From positions 14,203,001 through 14,267,000 of the forward strand of contig NC_134025.1 of the NCBI RefSeq assembly GCF_964204645.1: DNA of 64,000 nucleotides. The letters run 5' to 3'. The notes beneath the pieces are model-generated. The model made no database searches. It was not told the origin of the DNA and saw only the letters and a program-made list of their open reading frames with translations. Every line of letters starts with the position of its first letter. Position 1 is the first letter of the stretch. Shown here in pieces: positions 61,318 to 64,000 of the stretch. This stretch comes from Tubulanus polymorphus (Eukaryota; Nemertea; Palaeonemertea; Tubulaniformes; Tubulanidae). The translations under genes and the position numbers were made by a program.

Positions 61318-64000
61318 TCATTGTGTCGAATTCAAACTATTCATTTCACGGATATTTTTACGTGCGATCCATGCAGCACGGCGCTGCGGCCGGGCCGAGT
61401 GCAACTCCGAACCGAGTTCTGGACCACGTTCGACTGTCTGTTCATTCACCTCCGAAGAACCGGCATTTACCTCTAGCGGATAGAGTTTTGTTAACAGTCT
61501 ACTAGTCGTTCCTGTTGCGGTTTTAAGTAACGCTGAACGCACGACGTTGTCCAGGCCGAAATTTAAACCGGTGACTCTCCCAAGTCTCCAGTCGACTCGC
61601 GGTCCATCATTATGAATTAGGACGATGTCCCCAACGCGAACGCTTGAACTCCGACTTCCGGAATTAACATGAGTCTCGCACAAAGCTGTAAGATACTCAT
61701 GTTGCCATCTTTTCACGAAATGCTGATACAGGTGAGCTCGGTGCTTAGCTCTGTATTGAATAGCTGTCTCTGTGAACTCCGGATCGCGCAGATCATCGAC
61801 GTTTACGACGGAATACGGTACAGTCGATATACGGCGTCCCTGAAACAATTGGGACGGTGTTATCGGATCAGGGTCCTTTTAAATCACTGGACACGTACGT
61901 GCCACCAATTTCCAGATGACATTCAAACCGGCAGTTAGACGCCGAATTTCCTGGACACGGTTGGACTCAAATTGTCTTAAACATTTTCCAGCAGTAATCC
62001 AGCTCAGCACTATCTGGCTGTCAGACCAAATGTACGAAGATACGTTCAGATCAAGATTTTCAATTATATGTCGTAACAAGCGAACTGCAATGCATGCAGC
62101 CATTAGTTCCAATTTCGGAATCGTCAGTTTCCTTGTAGGTGCTACCCTATTTTTTGAACAGACCAAGTTGACATTTGCACCGTCCTTGCAGTACACAACA
62201 GCACCATAAGCAGATTTGCTTGCATCCGCAAAAATGTGCAGTTCAATATCTCGGCTATCTGTGATTGATTGTCTATCAAATTGAAGTCGTGATGTTAACT
62301 GTATGTCTGAAGAAATGTTCATCCAATCGTGTTTAAACTCGTCGGATAAGGGTACATCCCAGTCAATGTCAAGTCCCCATAGTTTTTGTATCAAAATCTT
62401 AGCTCTCACTGTTACGGGAGAAACGAGCCCTAAAGGGTCGTACAGTTTAGATGCGTCACTCATATTTGTCTCTTCTTAACCTGAGTTGGGTTCTGTAGAG
62501 ATAATTGACGAAAACTGAGTTTATCGTTAGAAGGGTCCCAGCTCATTCCGAGTACAGAGGTAAGGTTTGATTCATCCGCAACGGAATCAGAATCAGCTAA
62601 TGATTTCACTTCCAGTGAGTTGCACGACCAAGACTTTAGATTGAAACCACCACGTGACAGGAGGTTTCTAGCCTCTTTATAAGTACGAACCACAGCCGAC
62701 TCGTCGATGAAGGTACAAACGATGTTGTCTATGTAGATGTTGTGGTGAATAATACTGGATATATCACACGGGTTGAGTTTAAGGTGTTTCAAAATTGCTG
62801 CATTCAACAAAAAGGGCGAACAAGATGCACCAAACAGTACTCTACAAAATCTTAAACTGACAAGCTCACTGTCTGGGTCGGTTGGATTTTCCAACCATAA
62901 GAATCACGTAAAATTTCTATCTTCTTCACTCAGCTCAGTCATCAAAAATGCCTTCTCTATGTCTGAAATAGTCACGAACTGATGACGCCGAAACCTCATA
63001 AGAATAGATGTTATATCGTTGTGAAGGCGGGGACCGACCTCTAAACAATCGTTGAGACTAGCCGAACTTTGTGTAACCTTGCATGAGCAATCATAGACTA
63101 TTCTGACGGGCGTTGTAGCCGAGTCGCGATGGACGGCATGGTGGGGAATATAATGACACGGTTCATTGTTTGGTGATGCATCAGGAACCCTTTCGATAAA
63201 TCCCCTGTTTAATTGCTCTTCGATGATAGTAGCATAATTTGAAAGATGACCACTTTCTAAAAGTCGCCGGACAGTAGATTTCAACCTCTGACAACTGATA
63301 GAATAATTGTTTGGTAATGGTGGGTGAGATGACTTCCAAGGGAGACGGGCTATATATCTTTGTCGGCTCGCATCGTATGTCAAGAGTCTTTCACAATAGT
63401 CCTCAACACTCAATGCTGAATTGTTCACATCATCAGGATGCTGAATGCCAAGCGACTCAAGTGTCCAGAAGTCATTTAATCCAGAAACGTCAACGTCACC
63501 GTCAGGTGTCAACATACTAAGAAAGGATGAAGTAGTGTTTTGGCAACAATTATCGATAGGGCCACAAACAAAATATACCACCTTTGATTCTATGGCTGTA
63601 GGGCCATTATTGAAATTAACTGGGCGTATCTGGTTTTCGAGAACAAATGCATAATAGAAATCAGACCCAATTAGTATATCTACCGAAAAAGTTTCATTTT
63701 CATCGATTGGATGAGCCAATTCTAAGTCATGTGCGTAATTGTAATTTCTAAGCAGGGTTATGTAATTTGCGGCACCACTAGTGCCTCAATTTCAACAGTT
63801 GACTGATCATTACATAAAATATTGACCTTGACAACGTCCGGAGAACGAAACTGTGAACTAGAGCTGACGCCACCAAATCCTGAAATATTTATCTGATCCG
63901 ACGCACAAAGCCGAAGCCTCGGTCGATTGAAAATCACCAGAAATAGTAACAACAGCTGTTTTCAACAAGATACAACTATTATGCTCCGATGAACACTGGG
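61318..64000 (-). mobile_element. BEL/Pao LTR retrotransposon, internally deleted, partial
   Basis: On the minus strand: aspartic-protease-like region, reverse transcriptase, RNase H-like region and the C-terminal domain of integrase. The central integrase is missing. The 5' part (gag, 5' LTR) runs off the right edge. It probably lies in the long intron of, or downstream of, the M16-like gene, on the opposite strand. Confidence 0.85.
61318..64000 (-). pseudogene. BEL/Pao Pol polyprotein, several lesions
   Basis: Fragments in order: 63952-63758 (DUF1758-type protease, FGGVSSSSQFRSPDVV and EIEALVVPQIT), continuing at 63719 with SVDILIGSDFYY; RT palm (IPHHAVHRDSATTPVRIVYD and LNDCLEVGPRLHNDITSILM, FVTISDIEKAFLM) to 62904; RT second half (FGASCSPFLLNA, IYIDNIVCTF) to 62460; connection and RNase H-like region (SDASKLYDPLGLVSPVTVRA, LHIFADASKSAYGAVVY, IPKLELMAACIAV) to about 61890; and the DUF5641-type integrase tail 61848-61318 (VRVGDIVLIHND, WRLGRVTGL). 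Lesions: a TGA near 62901 where relatives have Arg (CpG-type change), a one-base loss at about 62463, loss of the integrase core between about 61890 and 61850, and YIDN in place of the catalytic YVDD pair. It is inactive. Confidence 0.87.

Overview
The window is animal genomic DNA, most likely from a marine invertebrate; the species cannot be named from sequence alone. Spliced exons with GT/AG junctions, fragments of ordinary animal genes (a ubiquitin-specific protease and an M16-type peptidase) and dense nested transposons support this. No rRNA, tRNA or CRISPR locus was found, and most of the window is mobile DNA.

Layout. 1-9279 is a decayed, truncated Polinton (Maverick). 9600-10403 holds C-terminal exons of a ubiquitin-specific protease. 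10.4-18.5 kb is gene-poor and carries MITEs, tandem palindromes and a 2.3-kb MULE-like element with a 9-bp target duplication. 18.5-31 kb holds two tandem LINEs on the minus strand. The upstream one (LINE B) is split by a 4,940-bp Kolobok transposon with TTAA target duplications. That Kolobok encodes a nine-exon THAP transposase and, convergent to it, a two-exon protein with a P2X7-receptor-like cysteine-rich domain. 32.2-33.8 kb is a second copy of a 1.55-kb repeat also found inside the MULE-like element.

34008-52995 is a complete 18,988-bp Polinton with 575-bp terminal inverted repeats (TIRs) and a TACAGT target duplication. Its left arm (plus strand) encodes an unknown repeat protein, an HNH endonuclease, two small proteins, a chromodomain integrase and a packaging ATPase. 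Its right arm (minus strand) encodes a zinc-finger protein, a frameshifted major capsid protein, several membrane or coiled-coil proteins, a minor capsid protein, a small OB-like protein and a 1,343-residue protein-primed DNA polymerase. The arms converge on a 367-bp inverted repeat. PolB and integrase would replicate and insert the element; the capsid genes and ATPase imply a virion-like phase. No maturation protease was recognised. Each TIR is itself a large palindrome, and the gene starts carry two classes of AT-rich motif.

The Polinton lies about 340 bp upstream of the first coding exon of an M16 peptidase-like gene. The remainder (53.7-64 kb) holds a 1.48-kb MITE-like element with a 5-bp target duplication, repeats with CCCACTTGGGA-type ends and a ~150-bp tandem array, and a decayed BEL/Pao retrotransposon that runs off the right edge.
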